In this document: positions 34,835 through 43,845 of the stretch, piece after piece
How the letters are laid out: the number at the start of each line of letters is the position of its first letter
Numbering within the stretch: position 1 is the stretch's first letter
Assembly: GCF_010499455.1 (NCBI RefSeq)
Contig: NZ_JAAGOH010000015.1
Coordinates: forward strand, 60,287-124,286
Length of the DNA stretch: 64,000 nucleotides
Origin: Ideonella livida
GTDB taxonomy: Bacteria > Pseudomonadota > Gammaproteobacteria > Burkholderiales > Burkholderiaceae_C
Direction of reading: 5' to 3'
Notes under the pieces: generated by a model
Database searches by the model: none
The model's input: the letters and a program-made list of their open reading frames with translations, nothing else
What the model was told of the DNA's origin: nothing
Position numbers and translations under genes: made by a program

Positions 34835-36490
34835 ATGGCATTGGTTGAAGTCAAAGTCCCCGACATCGGGGACTTCAAGGAAGTCGCCATCATCGAACTG
34901 CTGGTCAAGGTGGGTGACACCGTCAAGGCCGAGCAGAGCCTGATCACCGTGGAGAGCGACAAGGCCTCCATGGAGATCCCGTGCAGCCACGCTGGCGTGG
35001 TCAAGGAACTCAAGGTGGCGCTGGGCGACAAGGTGAGCGAAGGCTCGCTGCTGTTGATGCTGGAAGTGGCCGGCGATGCCGCTGCGACCGCACCCGCACC
35101 CGCACCCGCACCTGCGGCAGCTCCGGCTCCCGTGGCGGCGGCAGCCCCCGCCCCGGTGGCTGCCGCTCCGGCCGGCCGCATCGAGGTGCTGGTGCCCGAC
35201 ATTGGCGACTTCAAGGACGTGGCCGTCATTGAGTTGCTGGTCAAGGTGGGCGACACCGTGAAGGTGGAACAAAGCCTGATCACCGTGGAGTCCGACAAGG
35301 CCTCGATGGAGATCCCCTCGTCGCATGCCGGCGTGGTCAAGGAACTCAAGGTCGCCCTGGGTGACAAGGTCAACATCGGCTCGTTGATCGCAGTGATCGA
35401 AGGCGTGGGCACCGCCCCTGCTGCAGCGACCGCTGCCGCCCCGGTGGCAGCGGCCCCCGTGCCGGCGGCTGTCAGCGCGCCGGCCCCGGTGGCCGCTGCC
35501 GCAGTGGCTGTGGCCGCGCCGGCCCACAACCCGGGCGCTCCCGTGCTGGGTCTGCCGCACGCCTCGCCCAGCATCCGCAAGCTGGCGCGCGAGCTGGGCG
35601 TGCCGCTGGCCGAGGTCAAGGGTTCCGGCCTGAAGGGTCGCATCACCCAGAACGACGTGCAGGGCTTCGTCAAGGGCGTGATGGCCGGCGACGTGCAGAC
35701 CGCCGCCCAGAAGGCCAAGGCCCCGGCCGCCGCCCCGGCCGCCGCCGGTGGCGCCTTCCCCGGCCTGCTGCCCTGGCCGCAGGTCGACTTCGCCAAGTTC
35801 GGCCCGGTCGAGCGCAAGGACCTCTCGCGCATCAAGAAGATCTCGGGCGCCAACCTGCACCGCAACTGGGTGGTCATCCCGCACGTCACCAACCATGACG
35901 ACGCGGACATCACCGAGCTGGAGGCCTTCCGTGTGCAGCTGAACAAGGAGAACGAGAAGTCCGGCGTCAAGGTGACGATGCTGGCCTTCATGATCAAGGC
36001 GGCCGTGGCCGCCCTAAAGAAGTTCCCCGAGTTCAACGCCTCGCTCGACGGCGACCAGATCGTCCAGAAGGGCTACTACCACATCGGCTTTGCGGCGGAC
36101 ACGCCCAACGGCCTGGTGGTGCCGGTCATCCGCGACTGCGACAAGAAGGGCATCTTCGAGATCAGCGCCGAGATGTCGGCCCTGGCCAAGAAGGCCCGCG
36201 ACGGCAAGCTCGGCCCGGCCGACATGACCGGCGGCTGCTTCAGCATCAGCTCGCTGGGAGGCATCGGCGGCCGCTACTTCACCCCCATCATCAACGCGCC
36301 GGAAGTCGCGATCATGGGCGTGTGCAAGAGCCAGATCGAGCCGAAGTGGGACGGCAAGCAGTTCCAGCCGCGCCTGATGCTGCCGCTGTCGCTGTCGTGG
36401 GACCACCGCGTCATCGACGGTGCCGCCGCCGCGCGCTTCAACGTCTACTTCGCATCGCTGCTGGCGGACTTCCGCCGCATCGTGTTGTAA
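34835..36490 (+). CDS. aceF: Dihydrolipoyl acetyltransferase (PDH E2)
   Basis: 551 residues from the ATG at 34835. Two lipoyl domains, each with the lipoyl-lysine motif [11 protein letters not shown], are joined by Ala/Pro-rich linkers (about residues 80-110 and 190-235). A peripheral subunit-binding domain ([23 protein letters not shown]) follows, then the catalytic domain ending with [16 protein letters not shown], whose His and Asp are catalytic. It transfers acetyl to CoA and forms the core of the complex. It lies 95 bases after aceE and 16 bases before lpdA. Confidence 0.96.
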   Translation: MALVEVKVPDIGDFKEVAIIELLVKVGDTVKAEQSLITVESDKASMEIPCSHAGVVKELKVALGDKVSEGSLLLMLEVAGDAAATAPAPAPAPAAAPAPVAAAAPAPVAAAPAGRIEVLVPDIGDFKDVAVIELLVKVGDTVKVEQSLITVESDKASMEIPSSHAGVVKELKVALGDKVNIGSLIAVIEGVGTAPAAATAAAPVAAAPVPAAVSAPAPVAAAAVAVAAPAHNPGAPVLGLPHASPSIRKLARELGVPLAEVKGSGLKGRITQNDVQGFVKGVMAGDVQTAAQKAKAPAAAPAAAGGAFPGLLPWPQVDFAKFGPVERKDLSRIKKISGANLHRNWVVIPHVTNHDDADITELEAFRVQLNKENEKSGVKVTMLAFMIKAAVAALKKFPEFNASLDGDQIVQKGYYHIGFAADTPNGLVVPVIRDCDKKGIFEISAEMSALAKKARDGKLGPADMTGGCFSISSLGGIGGRYFTPIINAPEVAIMGVCKSQIEPKWDGKQFQPRLMLPLSLSWDHRVIDGAAAARFNVYFASLLADFRRIVL

Positions 36491-36506
36491 GCGGGAGGCA
36501 CACGAC

Positions 36507-38336
36507 ATGGCAATCATCGAAGTGAAGGTGCCGGACATCGGCGACTTCAAGGACGTGGGCATCATCGAGATCCTGGTCAAGGCCGGCGACACCGTGAAGG
36601 TGGAGCAGAGCCTGATCACCGTGGAGAGCGACAAGGCCTCCATGGAGATCCCGTCCTCGGCCGCTGGCGTGGTCAAGGAGCTCAAGGTCGCCCTGGGCGA
36701 CAAGGTCAATCAGGGCAGCCTGATCCTGGTGCTGGAAGGCGAGGGCGCCGGTGCCGCACCGGCGGCAGCGCCGGCCGCCACACCTGCCGCCGCCCCGGTG
36801 GCCGCGCCCGCCGCCGCCCCCGTGGTGGCCGTGGCCGGCCCGGCCGGCAGCTACAGCGGCCCGGTGGACGTGGAGTGCGAGGTGCTGGTGCTGGGCGCCG
36901 GCCCCGGCGGCTACTCCGCCGCCTTCCGCGCCGCCGACCTGGGTCTGAAGACCGTCATCGTCGAGCGCTACGCCACCCTGGGCGGCGTGTGCCTGAACGT
37001 GGGCTGCATCCCGTCCAAGGCGCTGCTGCACGTGGCGGCGGTGATGGACGAGGTCTCGCACCTGGGTGATCTGGGCGTCGAATTCGGCGCACCCACCATC
37101 AGCATCGACAAGCTGCGTGGCCACAAGGAAAAGGTCATCGGCAAGCTGACCGGCGGCTTGGCCGCCATGGCCAAGATGCGCAAGGTCACCACCGTGCGCG
37201 GCCTGGGCACCTTCCTGGACCCCTACCACCTGCAGGTGCAGGAGACCAGCGGCACCGGCCAGGACCAGACCGGCACCACCAAGGTGGTGAAGTTCCAGCG
37301 CTGCATCATCGCGGCGGGCTCGCAGGCCGTGCGTCTGCCCTTCTTCCCGAAGGATGAGCGCATCGTCGACAGCACCGGCGCACTGGCGCTGAAGGCCGTG
37401 CCCAAGAAGATGCTCATCGTGGGCGGCGGCATCATCGGCCTGGAGATGGGCACCGTCTACAGCACCCTGGGCGCCCGCCTGGACGTGGTGGAAATGATGG
37501 ACGGCCTGATGCAGGGCGCTGACCGCGACCTGGTCAAGGTGTGGCAGAAGATGAACGCCCCGCGCTTCGACAACATCATGTTGAAGACCAAGACGGTGGG
37601 CGCCGAAGCCACGCCCGAGGGCATCAAGGTGCAGTTCGAGGGCCTGGACGGTACCAAGAGCGAAGGCGTGTACGACCTGGTGCTGCAGGCCGTGGGCCGC
37701 ACGCCCAACGGCGGCAAGATCGGTGCGGACAAGGCCGGCGTGGCCGTGACCGACCGCGGCTTCATCCCGGTGGACGTGCAGATGCGCACCAACGTGCCGC
37801 ACATCTTCGCCATCGGCGACCTGGTGGGCCAGCCCATGCTGGCGCACAAGGCGGTGCATGAGGCGCACGTGGCGGCCGAGGTCATCGCTGGCGAGCTCAA
37901 GGGCAATGCTGAGCTGGCCAAGGCGCAGTTCGACGCCCGCGTGATCCCCAGCGTGGCCTACACCGACCCCGAAGTGGCCTGGGTCGGCCTCACCGAAGAC
38001 CAAGCCAAGGCGCAGGGCATCAAGGTCAAGAAGGGCCTGTTCCCCTGGACGGCCTCCGGCCGCGCCATCGCCAATGGTCGCGACGAGGGCTTCACCAAGC
38101 TGCTGTTCGACGACTCGCCCGAGGCCCACGGCCACGGCAAGATCCTGGGCGGCGGCATCGTGGGCACCCACGCCGGCGACATGATCGGCGAGATCGCCCT
38201 GGCCATCGAGATGGGCGCTGACGCGGTGGACATCGGCAAGACCATCCACCCGCACCCCACGCTGGGCGAGAGCATTGGCATGGCGGCTGAGGTGGCGCAT
38301 GGCTCCTGCACGGACCTGCCGCCCAGCAAGAAGTAA
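36507..38336 (+). CDS. lpdA: Dihydrolipoyl dehydrogenase (PDH E3) with N-terminal lipoyl domain
   Basis: 609 residues, about 130 more than a simple E3. The extra N-terminus is a lipoyl domain with [13 protein letters not shown], nearly the same as in aceF, joined by an Ala/Pro linker (about 80-120). The FAD-binding site is [19 protein letters not shown]; the redox disulfide is [17 protein letters not shown]; the C-terminal interface has HPHPTLGES. It reoxidises the lipoyl groups with NAD. It follows aceF closely and is ended by a terminator at 38408-38436. Confidence 0.96.
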   Translation: MAIIEVKVPDIGDFKDVGIIEILVKAGDTVKVEQSLITVESDKASMEIPSSAAGVVKELKVALGDKVNQGSLILVLEGEGAGAAPAAAPAATPAAAPVAAPAAAPVVAVAGPAGSYSGPVDVECEVLVLGAGPGGYSAAFRAADLGLKTVIVERYATLGGVCLNVGCIPSKALLHVAAVMDEVSHLGDLGVEFGAPTISIDKLRGHKEKVIGKLTGGLAAMAKMRKVTTVRGLGTFLDPYHLQVQETSGTGQDQTGTTKVVKFQRCIIAAGSQAVRLPFFPKDERIVDSTGALALKAVPKKMLIVGGGIIGLEMGTVYSTLGARLDVVEMMDGLMQGADRDLVKVWQKMNAPRFDNIMLKTKTVGAEATPEGIKVQFEGLDGTKSEGVYDLVLQAVGRTPNGGKIGADKAGVAVTDRGFIPVDVQMRTNVPHIFAIGDLVGQPMLAHKAVHEAHVAAEVIAGELKGNAELAKAQFDARVIPSVAYTDPEVAWVGLTEDQAKAQGIKVKKGLFPWTASGRAIANGRDEGFTKLLFDDSPEAHGHGKILGGGIVGTHAGDMIGEIALAIEMGADAVDIGKTIHPHPTLGESIGMAAEVAHGSCTDLPPSKK

Positions 38337-38407
38337 GCGGATCGGGGTGTTATGGCCTGCCACCAGGCCTTGACACCCCGCGCGCGCCCTGTGGGGCGGG
38401 CACTGCA

Positions 38408-38436
38408 CGCCCCGGCTTGTCCGGGGCGTTTTGTTT
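38408..38436 (+). terminator. Rho-independent terminator of the PDH operon
   Basis: CGCCCCGG (38408-38415) pairs with CCGGGGCG (38421-38428) around CTTGT and is followed by TTTTGTTT. It lies 72 bases after lpdA. Confidence 0.92.
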
Positions 38437-38585
38437 GGGGCCAGGCCGGGGGCGGCCGCCCGGCCGACGGACTGGGGGCGTCAGGCTGCACGCCTGTCCC
38501 GGTGGCCCGGCTGACCGGCGGGCGCCTTGGGTTAACCTGCCGGGCGGGTCACGCGGCCCGGCGTGGTCTGCTGCAAGGAGGTTTC

Positions 38586-40451
38586 ATGGGTCTGATTCGT
38601 CGCATTTGGCTGCTCTGGGCGTTGTCCTGCCTGCTGCTGGGCCTGGGCACCGCCGGGGTTACCCTGTGGCGGGCCAACCTGCAGGCGCTAGACGCGGCCG
38701 ATGTGCTGGCCCGCGCCCACCTGGCCCTGCTGCAGCAGCAGGCAGCCAGCGGTACCCCGCTGGCGCTGGAGATGCCGGCGAAGGGCATGGGCTGGCGGGT
38801 GGTGGGCGAGCGGGGGCAGGTGCTGGGTGGACAGCCCGCCGAAGCCGGTCCGGCCGTGCCTGTCTGGTTCAGCGCTGCCCTGGCCTGGGGCCCGCGCCTG
38901 CAGGAGGCGCCGGTGCGCTGGCAGGGCCAGCCCGCGCGCTTGCAGGTGCTGGTGGACACCGCCACCGCACAGGCGCCGTTGTGGTCGCTTGCCGGTGCGC
39001 TGGCGGGGGGCTGGGCACTGTTCTGCGCGCTTTCGGCCTGGCTCACCTGGGCGTGGGTGGCCCGCATCCGTGGACCCTTGCAAAGCATCCTCAACCAGGC
39101 GCAGGCCCTGATGGAGCGGCGTTTCACCCTCGCCCCCGAGCCCAACCTGCCGGAATGGCGCGAGATGTCGCGCGCCATGAACAGCATGGTCGAGCGCCTG
39201 AAGACCATGTTCGAGGAGCAGACCGCCCAGGTCGACAGCCTGCGTCGCCTGGCCCATTGCGATGGGCTGACCGGCCTGTCCAACCGACCGCACTTCCTGG
39301 GCCGGCTCAAAAGCCTGCTGTGCTCCGAAGACGGCAGCGCTGGCGGTGCCTTGGTACTGGTGCGCCTGTGTGACCTACAGAACCTCAACCGTCAACTCGG
39401 ACGCCTGAACACCGACCGCTTGCTACGCCAGACCACGGACTGCCTGCTGGAGAGCGCTGCCCGCTGGCCAGGTCATGAAGCCGGACGCTTGAACGGTTCA
39501 GATTTCGCCTTGGTGCTGCCCGATGTGCAGGCGCTGCGCGAGCCTGCCGTGGATATCTCGGCCCGCCTTCGCTCCGTGCTCAAGCCCCAGGGCGTCGTGG
39601 CCGTGGTCAGCGTGGTGCGCTGGTGGCATGGCGCGCCGGTGTCCGGCCTGCTGGCCGCGGCGGATCATGCCTTGGCCCGGGCCGAGGCAAGGGCACCGTT
39701 TGCGGTGGAAATGGACGATGGCGGCGACGGCTTGACCCTGGGCGAGGACAGCTGGACTCAACGGCTTGAAGCTGCCCTGCAGCACCGGCGCTTCCATCTG
39801 GTGCGCTATCCCGTGGTGGATGCGGCGGGCCAGATCGTCCACTGGGAATGTCCCCTGCGGCTGGAGCTGGAGCCAGGCGGTCCATTGGTGCCGGCAGCCG
39901 AATGGCTGCCGCGCGCCCGGCGCGCCGGCCTGACCGGCCCCATCGATTTGTCGGTGGCCGAGCTGGCGCTGCAAGCCATCGCCCGCGACGGCCATCCTCG
40001 CGCGGTCAACGTCTCCATCGCCTCGCTGCACAACAGCGCCTTGCTCCCAGGTCTGCGGGCCCTGCTGCAGGCCCATGCCGATGCCGCCCCGGGCCTGTGG
40101 CTGGAACTGCCCGAGGCCGGTGCCTACCGCCACCTGACGCCGCTGCGCGAGCTGGTGGCCCTGGCCCACACCCATGGCGCACTGGTGGGCCTGGAGCACG
40201 CCGGCGAGGACCTGGAGCATGTGGCGGAGTTGCTGGAGACGGGGCTCGATTTCGTCAAGCTCGACGCCAGCCTGACCGAGGGGGTGGCCGCCAACCATGC
40301 CGGCCTCCAGCACATGGATGGTGTGGTTCACATGCTGCGCGGCATTGGCGTCAAGGTTTACGCCGAAGGCGTGGTCACCCAGGCCGACGCCGACGCGCTC
40401 TGGCGCTGCGGGGTGGATGGCATCACCGGGCCGCTGGTCACCGCGGCTTGA
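38586..40451 (+). CDS. Membrane GGDEF-EAL protein with degenerate catalytic motifs (LapD-like)
   Basis: 621 residues from the ATG at 38586 after AAGGAGG. An N-terminal helix (LLWALSCLLLGLGTAGVTLW), a periplasmic region of about 110 residues, a second helix (LAGALAGGWALFCALSAWL) and a HAMP segment lead to a GGDEF-like domain whose signature is NGSDF (about 303-307) rather than GGDEF. The EAL-like domain has WECPLRL (about 420) where EAL should be, LEHAG in place of DDFGxG, and VKLD, although YAEGV is kept. Catalysis looks lost, so it probably senses c-di-GMP like LapD. The LapD role is inference; no LapG or large adhesin gene is adjacent. Confidence 0.85.
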   Translation: MGLIRRIWLLWALSCLLLGLGTAGVTLWRANLQALDAADVLARAHLALLQQQAASGTPLALEMPAKGMGWRVVGERGQVLGGQPAEAGPAVPVWFSAALAWGPRLQEAPVRWQGQPARLQVLVDTATAQAPLWSLAGALAGGWALFCALSAWLTWAWVARIRGPLQSILNQAQALMERRFTLAPEPNLPEWREMSRAMNSMVERLKTMFEEQTAQVDSLRRLAHCDGLTGLSNRPHFLGRLKSLLCSEDGSAGGALVLVRLCDLQNLNRQLGRLNTDRLLRQTTDCLLESAARWPGHEAGRLNGSDFALVLPDVQALREPAVDISARLRSVLKPQGVVAVVSVVRWWHGAPVSGLLAAADHALARAEARAPFAVEMDDGGDGLTLGEDSWTQRLEAALQHRRFHLVRYPVVDAAGQIVHWECPLRLELEPGGPLVPAAEWLPRARRAGLTGPIDLSVAELALQAIARDGHPRAVNVSIASLHNSALLPGLRALLQAHADAAPGLWLELPEAGAYRHLTPLRELVALAHTHGALVGLEHAGEDLEHVAELLETGLDFVKLDASLTEGVAANHAGLQHMDGVVHMLRGIGVKVYAEGVVTQADADALWRCGVDGITGPLVTAA

Positions 40452-40513
40452 TCCTGCACCGATGGCGTGATCTCAGGCGCCTGTGCGCGCGCCTTGGAGG
40501 CCAGGCCAGCGGG

Positions 40514-41059
40514 TCAGGCGATGTCGATGCAGTGCACGCCGGTGTCGCCTTGGCCGCGCACCCGGAAATAGTGCTGCAGCGTCTCGCGCACGGTCCGGAA
40601 GGCCAGCTCCTCCCAGGGGATCTCGGCCTCGCTGAACAGGCGGGCCTCCTGCGTCTCCGGGCCGGGTGCCAGGTGGGTGTCCAGCATGCGGGCGCGGTAG
40701 AAGAAGTGCACCTGGCCGACCCGTGCGACGTTCAGCACGGTCAACAGGCCCTCCAGCGCCACATGGGCGCCCGCTTCTTCCTCGGTCTCTCGCAGCGCGC
40801 CTTCGGCGGTGGTCTCACCCAATTCCATGAAGCCGGCCGGCAGGGTCCACAGCCCCTTGCGCGGCTCAATATTGCGCCTGCACAGCAGCACCTGATCGCC
40901 CCACACCGGCAGGGTGCCCACCACGTTGAGCGGGTTCACATAATGGATCGTGCCGCAGGCCGGGCACATCGCCCGGGGACGGTTGTCCTCTGGCGGGATC
41001 TCGTGGCGGACCGCCGTGCCACAGGCGCGGCAGAAATGGATGGTGCGGTCGTCCAGCAT
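40514..41059 (-). CDS. Nudix hydrolase with N-terminal zinc ribbon
   Basis: 181 residues from the ATG at 41057-41059. The zinc ribbon has two CxxC pairs, CRACG and CPACG, at about 10-35. The Nudix box is GFMELGETTAEGALRETEEEAG (Gx5Ex7REUxEExGU). This arrangement is like NudC/ADP-ribose-type pyrophosphatases; the exact nucleotide is not clear. It is divergent from the fumarylacetoacetate hydrolase-family gene at 41223. Confidence 0.9.
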   Translation of the reverse strand: MLDDRTIHFCRACGTAVRHEIPPEDNRPRAMCPACGTIHYVNPLNVVGTLPVWGDQVLLCRRNIEPRKGLWTLPAGFMELGETTAEGALRETEEEAGAHVALEGLLTVLNVARVGQVHFFYRARMLDTHLAPGPETQEARLFSEAEIPWEELAFRTVRETLQHYFRVRGQGDTGVHCIDIA

Positions 41060-41222
41060 GGGGCGCAAGTGTAGCCACTGGTCCGGGTGCATACCGGGGA
41101 CGGCAGGCACGGGCGGCGTGGCATCATGGGCCGGATCAGACTCCCGCCAAGCGCCGGCGTCTGGCCCCCTGCGGGGGCTGACGGTCGGGTTCGGCAAGAT
41201 CTTCTTCTGGAAACGACAGACC

Positions 41223-41921
41223 ATGATTCCCGTCTTCGCCCCTGCGCCCGCCGTTGTCGTGCCCACTGCCGATGGCCGCGGCTTTCCCGTCCACCGCGTC
41301 TACTGCGTGGGACGCAATTACGCCGAGCATGCGGTGGAGATGGGGGCCACGGGTCGTGAGCCGCCGTTCTTCTTCCTCAAGCCGGCCGACTGCGTGGTGC
41401 CGGTGGCGGCCGGTGCCGCCGGTCGCATGGCCTATCCGGGGCTCACCCGCAACCTCCACCACGAGGTGGAGCTGGTGGTGGCGTTGGGGCAGGGCGGCCG
41501 TGACATCCCCGTGGCCCGGGCGCTGGACCTGGTCTGGGGCTATGCGGTGGGTCTGGACATGACCCGGCGCGATCTGCAGAACGACATGAAGAAGCAAGGG
41601 CGGCCTTGGGCCATTGGCAAGGCCTTCGAGGCCTCCGCGCCCTTGGGGCCGCTGGTGCCGGCCACCGACTTTGCGCCGGCCGGTCAGGCCATCACGCTGG
41701 ACGTCAACGGACAGCGGCGCCAGACGGGCAAGCTGTCCGACCTGATCTGGAACGTGGCCGAGACCATCGCCGAGCTCAGCCGCGGCTGGACCTTGGCGCC
41801 CGGCGACCTGATCTACACCGGGACCCCGGCCGGTGTGGGGCCGGTGGTGCCGGGTGACCGGATCACGGCCACCATTGAGGGGCTGGGCGAGCTGCTGCTG
41901 GATATCGATCCGGCAGGCTGA
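41223..41921 (+). CDS. Fumarylacetoacetate hydrolase-family enzyme, fumarylpyruvate hydrolase-like
   Basis: 232 residues from the ATG at 41223. The FPVHRVYCVGRNYAEHAVEMG opening, the EPPFFFLKPAD block, the metal site HHEVELVV and the closing YTGTPAGVGPV are the FAH C-C hydrolase pattern, and they most resemble NagK, fumarylpyruvate hydrolase of the gentisate pathway. The next gene is a NagL/MaiA-like isomerase, the enzyme that makes its substrate, which supports this call. No gentisate dioxygenase is in the window. 119 bases separate the two genes. Confidence 0.85.
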   Translation: MIPVFAPAPAVVVPTADGRGFPVHRVYCVGRNYAEHAVEMGATGREPPFFFLKPADCVVPVAAGAAGRMAYPGLTRNLHHEVELVVALGQGGRDIPVARALDLVWGYAVGLDMTRRDLQNDMKKQGRPWAIGKAFEASAPLGPLVPATDFAPAGQAITLDVNGQRRQTGKLSDLIWNVAETIAELSRGWTLAPGDLIYTGTPAGVGPVVPGDRITATIEGLGELLLDIDPAG

Positions 41922-42040
41922 AGCCGCCCGCTGCCATTCCTCACACCCGAGTCCGCATCTCTCACGGCGTGCGGGTGAACCCACCGACCGAACCGACATC
42001 CTGCCGCCCGGCGCCGTACAGGCGCCCCGGCACCCTACAC

Positions 42041-42673
42041 ATGCAGCTTTACAACTATTTCCGCTCCTCGGCCTCCTACCGCGTGCGCATCGCCCTGGCG
42101 CTCAAGGGCTTGTCCTACGACTACGTGCCGGTTCACCTGGCCCGCAATGAGCAGCTCACCGAGCGCTACGGCAGCGTTTCTCCTGCCCGTCTGGTGCCGC
42201 TGCTGCAGGACGGGGAGGCCAGCGTCCACCAGTCCCTGGCCATTCTGGAGTACCTCGACGAGATCCATCCTGAGCCGCCGCTGCTGCCGGCCGATCCGCT
42301 GGGCCGGGCCCGCGTGCGTGCGTTGGCGCTCGATATTGCCTGCGAGATCCATCCGCTCAACAACCTGCGCGTGCTGCGCTACCTGGTGGGCCCCATGGGG
42401 GTGGACGACGAGGCCAAGAACCGCTGGTATCGCCACTGGGTGGAGACGGGGCTGGAGGTGGTGGAGCGCCAGCTGGCGGCGCAGCCGTCGACCTTCTGCC
42501 ATGGTGAGCGGCCCACGATGGCCGATTGCCTGCTGGTGCCCCAGATCTTCAACGCCCAGCGTTTTCAGTGCCGGCTGGACCATGTGCCCCAGGTGATGCG
42601 GGTCTTTGACGCCTGCATGGCCTTGCCGGCCTTCGATTCCACCCGACCGGAGAAGTGCCCGGATGCCGAGTGA
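42041..42673 (+). CDS. Maleylacetoacetate/maleylpyruvate isomerase (zeta-class GST)
   Basis: 210 residues from the ATG at 42041. The zeta-class motif SSASYRVRIALALKGL binds glutathione; PLLQDGEASVHQSLAILEYLDE and PTMADCLLVPQIFNAQRF are conserved. It isomerises the cis ring-cleavage product to the trans form before the hydrolase upstream acts. MaiA (tyrosine/homogentisate route) and NagL (gentisate route) cannot be told apart with certainty; I lean to NagL because of its partner. The stop overlaps the start of pgeF by 11 bases. Confidence 0.9.
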   Translation: MQLYNYFRSSASYRVRIALALKGLSYDYVPVHLARNEQLTERYGSVSPARLVPLLQDGEASVHQSLAILEYLDEIHPEPPLLPADPLGRARVRALALDIACEIHPLNNLRVLRYLVGPMGVDDEAKNRWYRHWVETGLEVVERQLAAQPSTFCHGERPTMADCLLVPQIFNAQRFQCRLDHVPQVMRVFDACMALPAFDSTRPEKCPDAE

Positions 42674-43469
42674 CCACCTCCCCGCCGACGGCCAGGCCTG
42701 TGCCCACCCGGATTGGCTGCAGCCCGAGGGGCTGCCGCCAGGCATCGGCGCTGTGATGAGCACCCGGGCTGGCGGCGTGAGCCAGGGGCCCTGGGCGGGT
42801 CTGAACCTGCGACCGCCCGAGTTGCCGGGCACAGGCCTGGACGTCGCTGCCGATGTGCGCCGCAATCAGGCGCGCTTTGTCTCGGCGCTGCAGGGCGCGC
42901 GTCCGGTCTGGCTGGACCAGGTCCATGGCCGGGAGGTGGTGGTGGTACGCCGGACCGAGGACGTCGACGCCGCGCAGGGACAGCGCGCCGATGCCTGCGT
43001 GACCGATCAGCCCGGCGTGGCCTGCCTGGCCTTGGTGGCCGACTGCCTGCCCGTGCTGTTGTGGACGGCCGACGGTCGGGTGGTGGGGGCCGCGCATGCG
43101 GGCTGGCGCGGCTTGGCGGGCGGCGTGCTGGAGGCCACTGTCGAGGCCCTTCGCCAGCTGGCGGGCCACCCGGGTGCCGAGGTACAGGGCTGGCTGGGCG
43201 CCTGCATTGGGCCTCAGGCTTTTGAGGTGGGTGAGGACGTGCGCGAGGCCTTTGCCGCGGCGCCGGCGGCCTGCTTCGCACCGGGACGGCAGCCGGGCAA
43301 ATGGTGGGCAGACCTGCCGGCACTGGCGCGCTGGCGCCTGGCGGGTGTGGGGGTGGTAGGGCTGGGCGGCGGGCAGTGGTGCACGCTGAGCCACCCTTCA
43401 AGGTTCTTTTCGTTCCGGCGCGATCGTGTCACCGGGCGGCAGGCCGCGGCCATCTGGCGGCGCGCCTGA
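42663..43469 (+). CDS. pgeF: Peptidoglycan editing factor, laccase-domain protein
   Basis: 268 residues from the ATG at 42663, inside the end of the isomerase gene. The YfiH/COG1496 motifs are present: STRAGGVSQGPWAGLNL, VADCLPVLLWTADGRVVGAAHAGWRGLAGGV with the metal-binding His and Cys, and CIGPQAFEVGEDV. PgeF removes wrongly built cell-wall precursors containing L-Ser. It converges on and overlaps a small membrane-protein gene by 72 bases. Confidence 0.92.
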   Translation: MPSDHLPADGQACAHPDWLQPEGLPPGIGAVMSTRAGGVSQGPWAGLNLRPPELPGTGLDVAADVRRNQARFVSALQGARPVWLDQVHGREVVVVRRTEDVDAAQGQRADACVTDQPGVACLALVADCLPVLLWTADGRVVGAAHAGWRGLAGGVLEATVEALRQLAGHPGAEVQGWLGACIGPQAFEVGEDVREAFAAAPAACFAPGRQPGKWWADLPALARWRLAGVGVVGLGGGQWCTLSHPSRFFSFRRDRVTGRQAAAIWRRA

Positions 43470-43697
43470 TGGCGACGGGGCGGTGGGCGTGGCGGCGGCC
43501 TGCTCGGCCCGCGCGGCGCGGGCCCGGGCGCGTCGCCGAGCCGGGGTGCCCAGGATGTACATGACCACCGCCAGCGGCAGCAGCCCGTAGAACAAGAAGG
43601 TGATCAGGGCCCCCAGCAGGGTGCCCTGCGGGGACGTGGCCTCGGCCGCGGTCATCAGCACCACGACAAACATCCAGGCGATAGGGACGACGTGCAT
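43398..43697 (-). CDS. Small two-helix membrane protein
   Basis: 99 residues with two hydrophobic helices (VPIAWMFVVVLMTA and GALITFLFYGLLPLAVVMYIL) and a basic, then Pro-rich, C-terminal tail (RRRARARAARAE). I recognise only similarity in type to small hypothetical proteins found beside pgeF or phaC in this order; function unknown. Its last 72 bases run antisense to the end of pgeF. The start at 43697 is 148 bases from phaC, and the two are divergent. Confidence 0.7.
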   Translation of the reverse strand: MHVVPIAWMFVVVLMTAAEATSPQGTLLGALITFLFYGLLPLAVVMYILGTPARRRARARAARAEQAAATPTAPSPSGAPPDGRGLPPGDTIAPERKEP

Positions 43698-43748
43698 GTT
43701 TTATATGATGAGATCTGATATCACTTAACGAAAAAATTAGTCATCATC

Positions 43749-43762
43749 GGGTAAGCTAACCC
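43749..43762. promoter_or_regulatory. Inverted repeat upstream of phaC
   Basis: GGGTAAGCTAACCC is a near-perfect 14-bp palindrome (one mismatched pair) in the AT-rich 148-base gap between the small membrane-protein gene and phaC, 83 bases before the phaC ATG. Candidate regulator site; protein not known. Confidence 0.35.
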
Positions 43763-43845
43763 ACATACAAACCCGAGGCATCCGGCCGGCTGGCCGGCCG
43801 CAGCCCTGGCCCCGCTGGCCAGGACGTCCTGAGGAGACAGCCCAC

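Noticed and set aside
32589..38408. Long open frames antisense to aceE and lpdA (750 and 656 codons)
   Set aside because: Same GC-bias effect. The sense genes are complete and the antisense products have no family features.
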